A DNA stretch of 64,000 nucleotides, from assembly GCA_947311845.1 (NCBI GenBank), contig CAMZMU010000096.1, forward strand, positions 11,622,910 to 11,686,909, in the 5' to 3' direction. The notes beneath the pieces are model-generated. The model saw nothing but the letters and a program-made list of their open reading frames with translations, searched no databases and was not told the DNA's origin. Positions 8,224 through 18,577 of this stretch are shown piece by piece. Source of the stretch: Poa pratensis. Taxonomy: Eukaryota > Streptophyta > Magnoliopsida > Poales > Poaceae. The stretch's first letter is position 1; each line of letters opens with the position of its first letter. A program made the position numbers and the translations under genes.

Positions 8224-11200
8224 ATGTCACCGCGGCGGCGACCCGACGGCGATCCTCCGCCAGTCTACGGTTAGTCCGCGGTCTGGCATGAATCTGTGCT
8301 TAGATATCGCCTTCTTGACGTTAGGGTTAGGATTTCTTCGTCCGTAGCGTCCATTTGTTGCTGTAAGCGTCGAATATTAGCTATATGAGTTGTTCTGTTG
8401 TTTTGCTTCAGTTACAGATGATGGATTTTCGTAGTTTCAGTTAGGGGTTTCTCTAGGGTTTATGAAGATGTGGATTTTCATTCTGAAAGATGCAATTTTG
8501 CTCGTTATAACGATGGATTTGTGACACAATATTTGCAAGGAATCGTAATTAATGCTTATTTCTCTGTTGAAATGAACCATGGGGGATATTTTCTTGGCAG
8601 TGGCACTAACCGAAGCTATGTAAATGGTTCATCTATCTGGTTTGATCAAGTAGATTCTGTGACTTGGTCACCACTCAGGGTTGAGAACTTAGTTGAGGAA
8701 ATTGGATATGAAATGCAAGGGAGGTTGAAGGTTCACTACTGCATCCCCATTCTTACTCTTAGCAAGAATGGTTTGAGGCTATTAATGACTGAAGACGATG
8801 CAGCTGCAATGTTAAAGTTTGTGGACTTGGGGCACCATTTCATCAGTCTATACCTAGATCATGATGATTCAGTGAGGACAATGAATTGGGATGATGTCCA
8901 GCACTTTCCTGTTGTTGATCTACCTCCAGTGATCAGTCCATGCAAGCCTCAGAGAACTGAAGCTCCATCTGCAGCAGAAGATGAACCAATCCCAATTTTG
9001 ACAGTGTACCCTGAGCATTCTGATGCACAAACAGTTGAAGCTGCTGCAGCAAACACTGAAGAAACAGATGGTGAAGAGGGTTCTGATGAAGAAGATGATC
9101 CAGATTATGTAGACTCTGAGTATGACCTAACTGATGATGATGATTTGGAGGCAGACACTGTTTCAGAGACTGAAGTAAAAGAAGAGGTTTGCAGAGATGG
9201 AGCTTCAGAGGAAGAAGATTCATGGGGACCTGACTCAGACGAAGAAAGACTTGACTTGAGGTTCAAGACATTCAGAGAAGAAGATCTTCAAAATGTCCAG
9301 TTCAAGGTAGGGCAGAAGTTTGAGTCAGTTACAATGGTTAGAAAGGCTATCAAGGAGTACACTTGTCAGAACAGATGGAACATTAAGATTCCAACCAATG
9401 ATTTGAAAAGGATCAAGGCAAAATGTTATGGTGGTAAGAAAAAACCATGCACTTGGTACCTGTGGGCTTCAGTTGATAACATGACTGGTTCTTGGATGAT
9501 CAAGAGGTATGATGGTGTGCATACCTGCAGCAGGAAATGGAATATACATGGATTCAAAGCTAACTTTCTAGCTGAGATGTACCTTGAGAGCTTTAGAGCA
9601 GATCAAGATATGAATATGAAAATTTTCTCTAGGATTGTGCAGAGGGACTGGTGTATGACACCTTCTAGGAGCAAGCTACAAAGGGCAAGAAGACTGGCAA
9701 TGAAGAAGATCCATGGTGATGAAGAAGGCCAGTACACTCTTCTGTGGGACTATGCCAATGAGTTAAGAAGAAGCAACCCTGGGAGCTCATTCTTTGTGTC
9801 CTTGGATCCAAACTCAAGATTGAAGAGAAGCTACATAAGCTTAGAAGCATGTAAGAGATGCTTTCTTGAAGGGTGCAGGCCCATAATATTTCTTGATGGT
9901 TGCTTTATCAAAACAAGATACAGAGGCCAGTTGCTAACAGCTGTTGGAATTGATCCCAATGATTGCATATTTCCTATCAGTTTTCCTACTGTCGAGACTG
10001 AAGATGGTGAGAGCTGGAACTGGTTTCTGGAGACCTTGAAGTAAGACCTTGATATTGTTAACACTGAACCATGGACAATTATGTCAGACAAACAGAAGGT
10101 AATTGCTAACTGCTTCTTTTCTTTACTTGTCTCACTCATGTGTACTGCTTGCATGTTTTATCTGACTGTTTTGTGTAATACTGATTGCAGGGCCTGATAA
10201 ATACTGTAAGAGACCAATTCCCAGACTCAGAGCATAAGTTTTGTGTTAGGCACATGTGGCAGAACTTCCAAATGCATTTCAAAGGTGATATTCTGAAGAA
10301 CCAGTTGTGGACAATAGCTAGAAGCAGCACACCCATCAGGTATGAGGCAAACACGGAGTATATGAAGACATTAAATCTAGATGCACATGCCTGGCTTAAA
10401 AATTTGGACCCAGAGACATGGGTTAGGGTATTTCAAAGTGAAATACCCAAGTGTGATATCCTATTGAACAACTGTGAGGTGTTCAACAAGTAAGCATTTC
10501 ATCTGACATATTTTCCATGTATGCTTGCCAGGTCATCTTTTGTATAACTAATTCCTTCAATGTTTGCTTCCAGATACATCATAGAGGCCAGAGAACTGCC
10601 CATTCTTAGCATGTATGACAGGATGAAGGATCAACTGATGACAAGACATTACACAAAGCTAATAGAAGTAGAAGGTTTCAAAAGCACCATATGTCCCAAG
10701 ATTCAGAAGAAGCTTGATAAGAACATAGAATGATCAAACAACTGCTTCTCTGATGGAGCAGGAGATGGTCTTTTCAAGGTAGGAGATAGGTTCTCATCCA
10801 CAGCATCTGACTACATTGTTGACCTGTAGGGTATGACTTGCACTTGTATGAGATGGGCACAGTGTGGTATTCCCTGTCCACATGCCATTTCTTGCATGAG
10901 ACATGAGAATCTAGACCCTGTGAACTATGTGGACAACTGCTACTTTGTTGATATGTACAAAAGGGCATGTGGAAACATTGTATACCCCTGCAGAGACAAG
11001 ACAGAATGGGAGAAGACCAATGGACCTACTATCTTGCCACCTCATTATGTGAGGCACGTTGGGAGGCCAACAAAGTCCAGAAGAAGGGCTCCTGGTGAGG
11101 TAGATGCAAGGGTGGAGGGAAGAAGTTGTCGAGGCATGGAGTGATTATACATTGCAACTACTGTGGAGAACCAGATCACAACATTGGAGGATGTCCTTAC

Positions 11201-12118
11201 TTGAAAGCAGGGCAAGATCCTCCAAGTGCAGCAGTTCCTACCCCTCCAAGTGCAGCAGAAGAGCCAGTCATACCACCTGGAAATGATTCCCAAGGTGCCA
11301 GCTCTTCCCAGCAAAGAGAGCATGTTGTTGTTAATGCAATGGCACAACATGTATTGTTTTCTGCATGTTTTTGTAACTTTGTTACTGTTGTTTTGTGTCA
11401 CACCAATGTTTCTGACCATCTGATCTATGTTGTGCAGAGGCCTATGCCTAGAATTGTGGAAGCTAGGCCAATTCCTCCCTCCACCTTCATCACTCAGGCT
11501 CAAGAAAACCTAAATGTGCAACAGACCATGCTTGGTACACTGAGACAAGGTGCACTGGCTCAGAAACTGCTACAGATGCAGAGGGAGAAGAACAAGGCAA
11601 TAGAAGAAAGGAAGATAGTTGTTCTTCAAGCCAGATATGAAGCTGAGGTGAAGAAAGCAGAGGAGAATGCAAGGAAGAAGCTGGAGCAGGACAGAGGAGA
11701 GCTGAGGCAACTCAAGAGAAAGAAAGAGAAGCTGCAGAGAGAAGGGAGAAGAGAAGATACGATGCTGAGCTGAACAAGCAAGCCAAGCCAGGGCTCAGGT
11801 CAAAAAATTGTTGCTGAAGTAAAGAAGGGACAAGCTGAGAAGAAGAAGAAAGAAGCAGAAGAACAGAGACTGGCCAAGAAGAAGGTGGAAGAAGAACAGA
11901 GACTGGCCAAGAAGAAGGTGGAAGAAGAACAGAGGCTTGCAAAGAAAAAAGAGGCAGAAGAACAAAGGCTAGCCAAGAAAAAGATGCAAGATGAAGAGAG
12001 GGCAGTGAAAAAGGCAAGGTACTCAAAACAGATGAGGACAACAGAGAATATTGTCCCTCTGCAAGGTGCAGACCAGGGCAAGAAGGTCAACATGTTTGAT
12101 GAATTTCGCTCAAAATAA
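8224..12118 (+). pseudogene. mudrA: MULE transposase (mudrA type), several breaks
   Basis: Exons start with a short one at 8224-8269 (MSPRRRPDGDPPPVY), spliced to 8540 so that it reads into a PB1-like N-domain (FSVEMNHGGYFLGSG). An acidic linker (EEDDPDYVDSEYD) follows, then the MuDR DNA-binding domain (about 9290-9560), the MULE catalytic core with IIFLDGCFIK and IMSDKQKGL, a SWIM zinc finger CTCMRWAQCGIPCPHA (about 10834) and a CCHC knuckle CNYCGEPDHNIGGC (about 11152). The tail is a coiled coil repeating EEQRLAKKK. Introns lie at 10099-10190 and 10490-10573. In-frame stops occur at 10042 (TAA), 10731 (TGA) and 10827 (TAG). Each is one base from a sense codon that would fit. Frame slips occur near 11121 and 11775. 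It once cut and moved the element, but it is inactive now. Confidence 0.85.
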
Positions 12119-12724
12119 CTTTTACTGTCAAGTTCATGTTCATTTTGTGCACCCACTAATGTCATACATGTGCTAGACTATCTTAAATGCCAGGTTCATG
12201 ACCATTTTGTAATATATACCATGTGTGAAACTGCTCTGGTACTTTGCAGTCACCAAAACCAACTGATGGTTATGTTTGTTATCTAATATATATGTGTGGA
12301 CAAGTTTATGTTATGTTTGTCAATTTCTGGGCATACTGTGATCATATTTCTGGGTTCATGACCATGTTTCTGTGTATTTCTGGGTTCATATCTTATGTGA
12401 TCATATATACTGTGATCATATATATGTGTTGACACTTGACAGGCTGAAAACAACAGTTCATAGATAGGTGCTTCATGCCAGAGCTGATTCATTCACACAA
12501 ACTTCTTCTTTCATACAACATAGATGATTCATTCACACAAACTTCTTCTTTCATACAACATAGATGGTTCATGCATTGATTCATACATCACTACAACACC
12601 AAAACAACAGTTCAAACGTACTGCCACTACTACCAGTTCATACATACTGCCACATACCACTACTGCCACTACCACTACCACTACTTCACACCAGCACTGC
12701 TACCACTGATCACTACACCACTAC
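12119..12724. other. MULE internal spacer with small direct repeats
   Basis: Between the convergent transposase and GRF genes. It contains two adjacent ~40-bp copies of GATTCATTCACACAAACTTC plus TTCTTTCATACAACATAGATG (12486-12565), a TGATCATATATA-type repeat near 12400-12430, and a CCACTAC-rich stretch (12650-12725). Probably 3' UTRs. Confidence 0.5.
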
Positions 12725-13286
12725 TCACTTCTTCAGATACAGAGTACCCACTCCTGCAACCACAAGGAGACCCAGAGCAATCTTCAGAAGAAGGCATGCA
12801 AGCTGCAACAGCTGCACAACCTCTTTGAGCATGTTGACCACCATCTGATCTTGTCCAGGACGGGTGGCTGCACGTTCCTCCAGCCTCAGCTCCAGGCCGT
12901 CCCTCCTCTCCTCTGCCCATCCCAATGCTTCGATTGCATCATTCCCAGTGATGTAGTTGTGATCAACCAAGAACTGCACGTACTGCAACTCCCAATGGAA
13001 GAAATTGCAACCATGCTAGAAGATGAAACAAAGCAAGATTCAGTGAACACTTAACAATGCAGAGAGATAAGAAGCAAATCCAGAACAAGCCCAAACGATA
13101 AACCCAAACAGGTCAAGATCGAGCACCTACCCCATGCTTCTCGCACTTGAAGAAAACCCAATTTGGGTGCGCATCCGTGGTGGAGGTCATCCTCACGACG
13201 GTGCGGCGACAGTCGGGGCATGGAATGGATGGGATGAAGGGGCCGCGGCGACGGGACGAGCACCGGGATGAACTTGCGGACGACAT
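12725..13286 (-). CDS. GRF zinc-finger protein carried by the MULE
   Basis: Two exons on the minus strand, 13286-13131 and 13015-12725, with a GT-AG intron. Exon 1 encodes a Ser/Arg-rich start, then IPCPDCRRTVVRMTSTTDAH and WVFFKCEKHG. Exon 2 opens with GCNFFHWELQYVQFL. Together these give the C-x2-C ... C ... C spacing with FFxCxxH and NFFxW of a GRF-type zinc finger. A coiled stretch and a C-terminal hydrophobic segment (LLQLACLLLKIALGLLVVAG) follow, so it may be tail-anchored. Both exons are open, unlike the transposase. Such GRF ORFs are common in grass genomes near DNA transposons; their role is unknown. It is probably transcribed from the right TIR. An upstream in-frame ATG (13382) lies inside the TIR and is less likely. 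Confidence 0.65.
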
Positions 13287-13382
13287 TGCAGCCACGGCGC
13301 TGCTGCTACGACGGCGAGCTCTAGCTAGGGTTTCAGCGAGAGGAGAGGATTTGGGAGGGATTGGGGATTTGGGCACGGGCAC

Positions 13383-13669
13383 CGCTCTCTACGCTCGCTT
13401 TTAGTTCGGTGGCGGAGGGGCTCATCCGTGTGTCGCGTAGATGGAGGGTTTTTTCTAGAAAACGTTCACTTCGACAGCTCCGGCAGTGGTTGACAGCGGG
13501 CTCCACTCTCCGACAACTAGATGCTGCGCTACGGCCTCGACGGTGACCTTGTACGATGCACCACCGCGTATTGAGTGACCGTAATTTGTGTATGTCTGTG
13601 TACGGTGACAACGGCGAGTAACGGCCTCAAATCCAGTGACCTCCGATGAATTATACTCTTTTCAAAATC
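13383..13669 (-). repeat. MULE right terminal inverted repeat
   Basis: Inverse partner of 7788-8073, ending in the reversed form of AAGAGTATAATTCATC. It probably supplies the promoter of the GRF gene on the minus strand. Confidence 0.85.
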
Positions 13670-13814
13670 TCAATGCCTGAACCTGACGCCTGATACAGCA
13701 ATGGAGCCGACAGTAGACACCAGACATGCCTGAACCTGACGCTTCACGTGCGCGACATTCGCCGCATTACGCTAGATAGACTCGCAAGTCACAAGCGTCG
13801 TAAGCTGCTCACGG

Positions 13815-14043
13815 CGTTCGTCGCTTCTCCGCCGTCACGTCGCTGTTCGCCGGGATCCCGTGTCTCATTACAGCCCGTGGCCCGTCAGTACATATATAAA
13901 CCAGTTGCGCTAGACTGGATAACAGACATCCGTAGGAGGAATAGATAGCATGGCAGGCGTGTCGGCGTCGCTGCTCCTTCGCCTGTTTGTGGCGGTCGTG
14001 CTCGCCGCCGGCATGGACATGACGGCACGGGCGGAGCTATGTA
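13815..14043 (+). pseudogene. Truncated fucosidase promoter and signal peptide
   Basis: This segment closely parallels 16124-16320, the promoter and first codons of the intact fucosidase gene: CCGTCACGTCGCTGTTCGC, the TATA region (GTACATATATAAACC), TGGATAACAGACA, and an ATG at 13950. The start reads MAGVSASLLLRLFVAVVLAA, clearly homologous to the signal peptide of the full gene. Homology stops near 14032, where an unrelated C-rich repeat takes over, so the catalytic domain is gone. It is a remnant of a tandem duplication. The frame runs on into the poly-C tract and would encode polyproline. Confidence 0.8.
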
Positions 14044-14245
14044 GCAGTCAGGGGGTCGTGCCCCCCCCCCCCCCCCCCCCCAAGCCCAACGGATTTTTTA
14101 ATTAGTACTTACTACTTTGTCTACAACTGGAAGAATAGAACCATTCACCCCTCCAGCCCAATAGATTTTTTTAAATTAGTACTTATTAGTATTTTTCTAG
14201 AATTGGAAGAATAAAACCCTCCCCCCCCCCCCCCCCCCCCCCCGC
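14044..14245. repeat. Poly-C tracts flanking a two-copy repeat
   Basis: Two C homopolymers of about 20 (near 14061 and 14221) bracket two diverged ~75-bp units that share AGCCCAA, TTTAATTAGTACTTA, TGGAAGAATA and CCTCC. Homopolymers of this length are assembly-sensitive. No gene recognised. Confidence 0.6.
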
Positions 14246-15429
14246 TAGCTTACGAGCCTTTGGCCTATTGGAGAAACAACATAGAATGCCCAAGCACGCA
14301 TGCACCATCTTGAAGAAAACGAAGAGCACCGCTCTCATCTCTGTCTCGCACACCAGCACAGGCGAGGCGCATAGGACGAGCGCAGCGGCTGCCGTCCCGT
14401 CTCCGACCCGAGCTCCATCTTGGTGAGAAGTTTCGAGCAAGCTTCGGCAGCCTCGAATTAAGTTGTGGAGATTGCCCCGACAATTTGCATAGAGTTGGTG
14501 ACTGCCCTCAAGAGCACCTCATGCATAGTGGAATTGTGGAACCTTGAATTGTGAGGAGACGAGGAAAATAAGGTGAGCCAATTTGACTATTGGAGTACAT
14601 TCTACCTCCACACCTCTCCAACGGAAACCAGTATCCACTAGGAAATAAACTTCAAGATAAACCATTGTCGCCGCATATTTTCGGTTATTTTTCTACCCAA
14701 ACTTGTTAGTTGTGTATTATCTCTGTGATACTACCAAGTTTGACGCTATATATCTTGCTATCACATAGTTATGTGTCATGTTTGGGCGATAGGTAGACGC
14801 TCCCTTTAACAAGTGCGTCAATCCCAAGTGACAGGGCTCACGTCGTAGTCTCATACAAACCCATCCAGGACGTTTGTTCAGCGAAAACAACATTGCACAT
14901 CGTCGTGTACGCCATGGTCTTATCCCGTGCGCCCGATCCAACTGTACGATCTGTGCCTTGTTTCTTGCACATTTCACGTGACACCCTTTGCTATCTCCAA
15001 TTAAATCTGTCAGTCCTCCCCCATTTTGAAGGTAACGACCCACACATATTTATTATCGTGTTATGCACCGCATCCATGTTTCAGCAATCAGAAGTTAAGG
15101 ATGGACACCTAAATTAAAGGGAAGGGAACTTTTTTCCTTCAAAAAAAGGGAAGGAAATTTTGGTCAGAACTAATTACGGTCAGATTAAATTAGGAAAGGT
15201 CATTATATTAGGAATGGCCCCGACTGGCCATATTATATTCTTCAACATGCAGAACACTTTTGGGCCAAAATTTACTGTCTTCCGAAAAATATGGAAGCAA
15301 ATAAAATCAATATTGATTACAGCCAGATTTTATTAGGAAAGTGATTCACATATTTTATGCAATATTTTATGGTTCATGTATTCAAGCAAAATTAGAAGAT
15401 ATGATTTTTTTTTTTTGCGAAACACAGTA
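14246..15429. other. Intergenic, no gene recognised
   Basis: Unique-looking sequence with frequent stops in all frames. A short phrase near 14810-14870 (GTGCGTCAATCCCAAGTGACA) weakly echoes 7382-7402. No transposon ends were found until the Stowaway at 15430. Confidence 0.35.
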
Positions 15430-15685
15430 CTCCCTCCGTTCCTGAATATAAGGTGTATAGTTTTCTGGACAGAAATTAAGATATAGGTATTTGGCATGCG
15501 GTGGACTCATTTTCTTGTAACAAAAATCAGAAGATATGAGTTCCTAATAGACACATATTAAAAACAATACACTCTATAAATTATGATTCATTTTTGGATT
15601 GGTAAATTGTCCATAAATCGCATTATACCATATTTTAAAAAAAAAACTGAAAAACTATACACCTTACATCAAGGAACGGAGGGAG
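15430..15685. mobile_element. Stowaway MITE (Tc1/mariner type)
   Basis: The 256-bp element opens CTCCCTCCGTTCCTGAATAT and closes with the inverse GGAACGGAGGGAG. It is flanked by TA dinucleotides (15428-15429, 15686-15687). Inner arms also pair (AAGGTGTATAGTTTT with AAAACTATACACCTT, the latter lightly changed). This is the classic Stowaway signature. No coding capacity. Confidence 0.95.
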
Positions 15686-16178
15686 TATAACGCAAACGCT
15701 CACATACACGCACTTACACTCACCCCTATGAACGCACACATGTACACCCTACCCCTATTAGCACCTCTGGAAAACTGAGCTGGCGGGTTGGATCTTAAAA
15801 TTGACAACACAGGCGTCTCGCTGTCGACGAAAACGTCGTCACTCGCTGAAGAATATTCTAGCTAAATGAGAAACATCAGAATCAAACCTAGTGTTTGAAC
15901 TCTGCTTGGTTGGAGGTACAACATCCTCCTAACCTTCTCAGTTATGAACACTATTCCATTTTACCATTCACAACTTGCTACACTAGGTTGCTGTACCCAG
16001 ATCAATTTTTTCCTGAACCAGATACTGAGCTCATTCATGAGATCGTTGCCAGTGCATTTTTTTGGTACATACGTGATTTGTTTGGTACCAAGGAAAAACA
16101 ATCAGATCCACCAAAATTTTCCCGTCACGTCGCTGTTCGCGGGATCCCGCGTCTCATTATACCCGTGGCGCGTCAGTA
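15686..16178. other. Upstream region of the fucosidase gene
   Basis: AT-rich upstream region. From about 16120 the sequence matches the flank of the truncated copy at 13815, so the duplicated unit included at least ~60 bp of proximal promoter. Confidence 0.4.
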
Positions 16179-16188
16179 CATATATACA
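16179..16188 (+). promoter_or_regulatory. Probable TATA box of the fucosidase gene
   Basis: CATATATACA lies ~55 bp upstream of the ATG at 16239 and is preserved as CATATATAAA in the truncated duplicate at the same distance. Conservation between copies supports a role, with a short 5' UTR. Confidence 0.5.
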
Positions 16189-16238
16189 GCAGCTGCGCTG
16201 GACTGGATAACAGACAGCCGTACTTAGGACAAGATAGC

Positions 16239-17782
16239 ATGGCAGCCGCGTCGGCGCCGCTCCTGCGCCTGGTTACGGCCGCCGTGCTCGCCGCCGTCAT
16301 GGCCATGGCGGCAACGCACGTTCCGCCGCCGCTGCCGGTGCTGCCGATCCCGAACGCGGCGCAGCTGGCGTGGCAGCGGCGGGAGGTGATCATGTTCTTC
16401 CACTTCGGGATGAACACCTTCACGGACTCGGAGTGGGGCACGGGGCGCGAGGACCCGGCCCTGTTCGCCCCGGCCGCGCTCAACGCCACCCAGTGGATGG
16501 ACGCCGCCGAGGCCGCCGGCGCCTCGCTCGCCATCCTCGTAGCCAAGCACCACGACGGGTTCTGCCTCTGGCCCTCCGCCTACACGGCCCACTCGGTGCG
16601 CGCCAGCCCCTGGCACGGCGGCGCCAGCGACCTCGTCCGCGAGTTCACCGACGCGGCGCGGGCGCGGGGGGTCGATCCGGGGATCTACCTCTCGCCGTGG
16701 GACCGCCACGACCAGCGGTACGGCCGCGAGGTCGAGTACAACGAGTACTACCTCGCCCAGCTCCACGAGCTCCTCACCGGGTACGGGAGGGTGTCGGAGA
16801 TCTGGTTCGACGGCGCCAAGGGCAAGAACGCGACCAACATGACGTACCATTTCCAGGAGTGGTTCCAGACGGTGAGGCAGCTACAGAGCTCCATCAACAT
16901 CTTCTCCGACGCCGGCCCGGACATCCGGTGGGTCGGCGACGAGAAGGGCTTCGCCGGAACCACCTGCTGGTCCACCGTCAACCGCTCGTCGATAACGATC
17001 GGCGCCGAAGGCATTGAGAAGTACGCTCACTCACTACACACACGTGATGCATGGCCATGAATTGATCTGTTTCTGTTGTTGACTGACCGATTCCGTGCGG
17101 TGTCAGGTACATCAACACCGGCGATCCGCGGGGCACGGACTGGGTGCCGGCGGAGTGCGACGTGTCGATCCGGCCTGGGTGGTTCTGGCACAAGAACGAG
17201 ACGGCCAAGCCGCTGAGCCAGCTGCTGGAGATATACTACAACTCGGTGGGCCGGAACTGCGTGCTGCTGCTGAACGCGCCGCCCAACACCACGGGCCTGG
17301 TGGAGGACGCCGACGTCGCCAGGCTACGCGAGTTCCGCGCCGCCGTGACGCGCATCTTCCGCACGGACCTCGCCGCGGGCAGCACGGCAACGGCCAGCAG
17401 CGAGCGCGGCGTCGGGTTCGCGGCGGGGAACGTGCTCGACGGGGCCGACGACACGTACTGGGCGCCAACGGCCGAGGACGGGTGCAGGAAAAACGGGTAC
17501 TGGGTCGAGCTGCGCCGTCCGGCGACAATGGCGACGCGGATGTTCAACGTGGTGAGGATACAGGAGCACGTGGCGCTGGGGCAGCGCCTGGAGCGGCACG
17601 AGGTGTACGTGGACGGCGTGGCCGTGGCGAGCGGCACGACGGTGGGGCACAAGCGGCTGCACCGGCTGGCCCGCCCCGTCGCCGGGCGGACGGTGAAGGT
17701 GTGGTTCGCGGCGCGGCGTGGGGTGCCGCTGGTGTCGGCGGTGGGCCTCCACCTCGACCCCTACGCAACCGACGTGATGTGA
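16239..17782 (+). CDS. FUC1: Alpha-L-fucosidase (GH29), intact, two exons
   Basis: Exons 16239-17020 and 17107-17782 (86-bp GT-AG intron splitting the Lys codon of GIEKYINTG) give 485 residues. Residues 1-~28 are a signal peptide (LLRLVTAAVLAAVMAMAA), so the enzyme should be secreted to the apoplast. The GH29 barrel shows FFHFGMNTFTDSEWG, KHHDGFCLWPS, YLSPWDRHD and EIWFDGAKG. Asp191 in WFDG is the expected catalytic nucleophile. The C-terminal ~130 residues (ERGVGFAAGNVLDG ... DDTYWAP ... VVRIQEHVALGQR) form an F5/8-type C (discoidin/CBM32-like) domain. Length and layout match plant AtFUC1-type enzymes, which remove alpha-1,3/1,4-linked fucose, for example from N-glycan Lewis-a structures. 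Related copies lie at 13815 (fragment) and 45003-48474 (pseudogene). Substrate is inferred from family. Confidence 0.92.
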
Positions 17783-18577
17783 CGGCCACACGCCAATTAC
17801 TTCTGTTACGTCGTCCCATCAGCGATTGTCGGGCCCAACCACTAGCGATAACCACTAGCGATAGTGATACCGATAGGAAGCAGCAGCATTTCTTGACATT
17901 CTTTTTCAGATGGATTCGATCTAAATTCGAAACCCATGACGTTTCGCTTTGGTTGAATTTGGAACTATGAAAATAAAATGCCTTGATTTTGCAGTCACGT
18001 TACATGATTGCAAGCAACTATACATCGATACATCATTTGCTTCTGCAACTGCATCATTGAGCTGAAAACATTACAACCACCATTCAAAGCGACAGGGAAA
18101 TGACAAGAGGGTTTTGGTTACCTGTAGATATCAGAATTCCATAAGCATGGGGACAAAACCATCTAGCCACACATCTTCATTTGCCTACGACTACTGTCGG
18201 GTCACAAGCAATGGAGCGATAGCAACACACCGGAAGCAGTGTGCTAAAGCTTTGGTTACATAAGAAATCTAGTTGTTTCAACAGCATTGCATCTAAACTT
18301 TGATCAGTTGTTTCAACAGAAATCTATAATTGCAGGTGAAAGCTGATTGCTTCATTTGTTTCGAAACAACACATAGCTTTCTTTCATACCAGTGTCTGAG
18401 TACCAGATCAATATTTTACACTTCGGTTGCAAACTTTGATCGTCATAATCTCGGGGACAAACACTAACAAATAAAATTAGAAAAAGACCCGATACACGGC
18501 GCAGTCAAAACTTTGACGATTCCCTGTGCCAATCTCTCACATTCCCATCAAAAATTGATTATACCGCTCTCAGGTGT
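17783..18577. other. Convergent 3' UTR region
   Basis: Lies between the stop of the fucosidase (+) and the stop of the helicase (-). It should hold both 3' UTRs. No transposon ends or other genes recognised. Confidence 0.5.

Larger units (their letters stand above)
7781..13677 (+). mobile_element. Mutator-like element (MULE), ~5.9 kb, defective
   Basis: Bounded by ~285-bp inverted repeats (7788-8073 and 13383-13669), it encloses a mudrA-type transposase gene on the plus strand and a GRF zinc-finger gene on the minus strand. Long TIRs plus a mudrA gene define a MULE. The outermost bases are diverged (GGGTTCTGATTTT versus GGCATTGAGATTTT inverted) and I could not find a convincing 9-bp target duplication, so the exact ends are uncertain by ~10 bp. 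It lies upstream of the fucosidase fragment at 13815. Three stops and frame changes show that the transposase is dead. Confidence 0.85.

Noticed and set aside
11351..11437. 87-bp stretch in the transposase as an obligatory intron
   Set aside because: It has GT...AG ends and fits the protein better when removed, but it is a multiple of three and open, so splicing cannot be decided from sequence.
7772..13686. A 9-bp target duplication for the large MULE
   Set aside because: Several alignments of the outer ends were tried; none gave matching flanks. The repeated phrase TGCCTGAACCTGACGC at ~13674 and ~13728 is on one side only.
7370..14880. Weak similarity between ~7380-7440 and ~14810-14875
   Set aside because: Only ~60 bp of partial match with gaps; too short to claim a duplication across the MULE.
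16224..17528. Long antisense open frames over the fucosidase gene
   Set aside because: Shadow frames caused by high GC at third positions; the plus strand has the complete GH29 protein.
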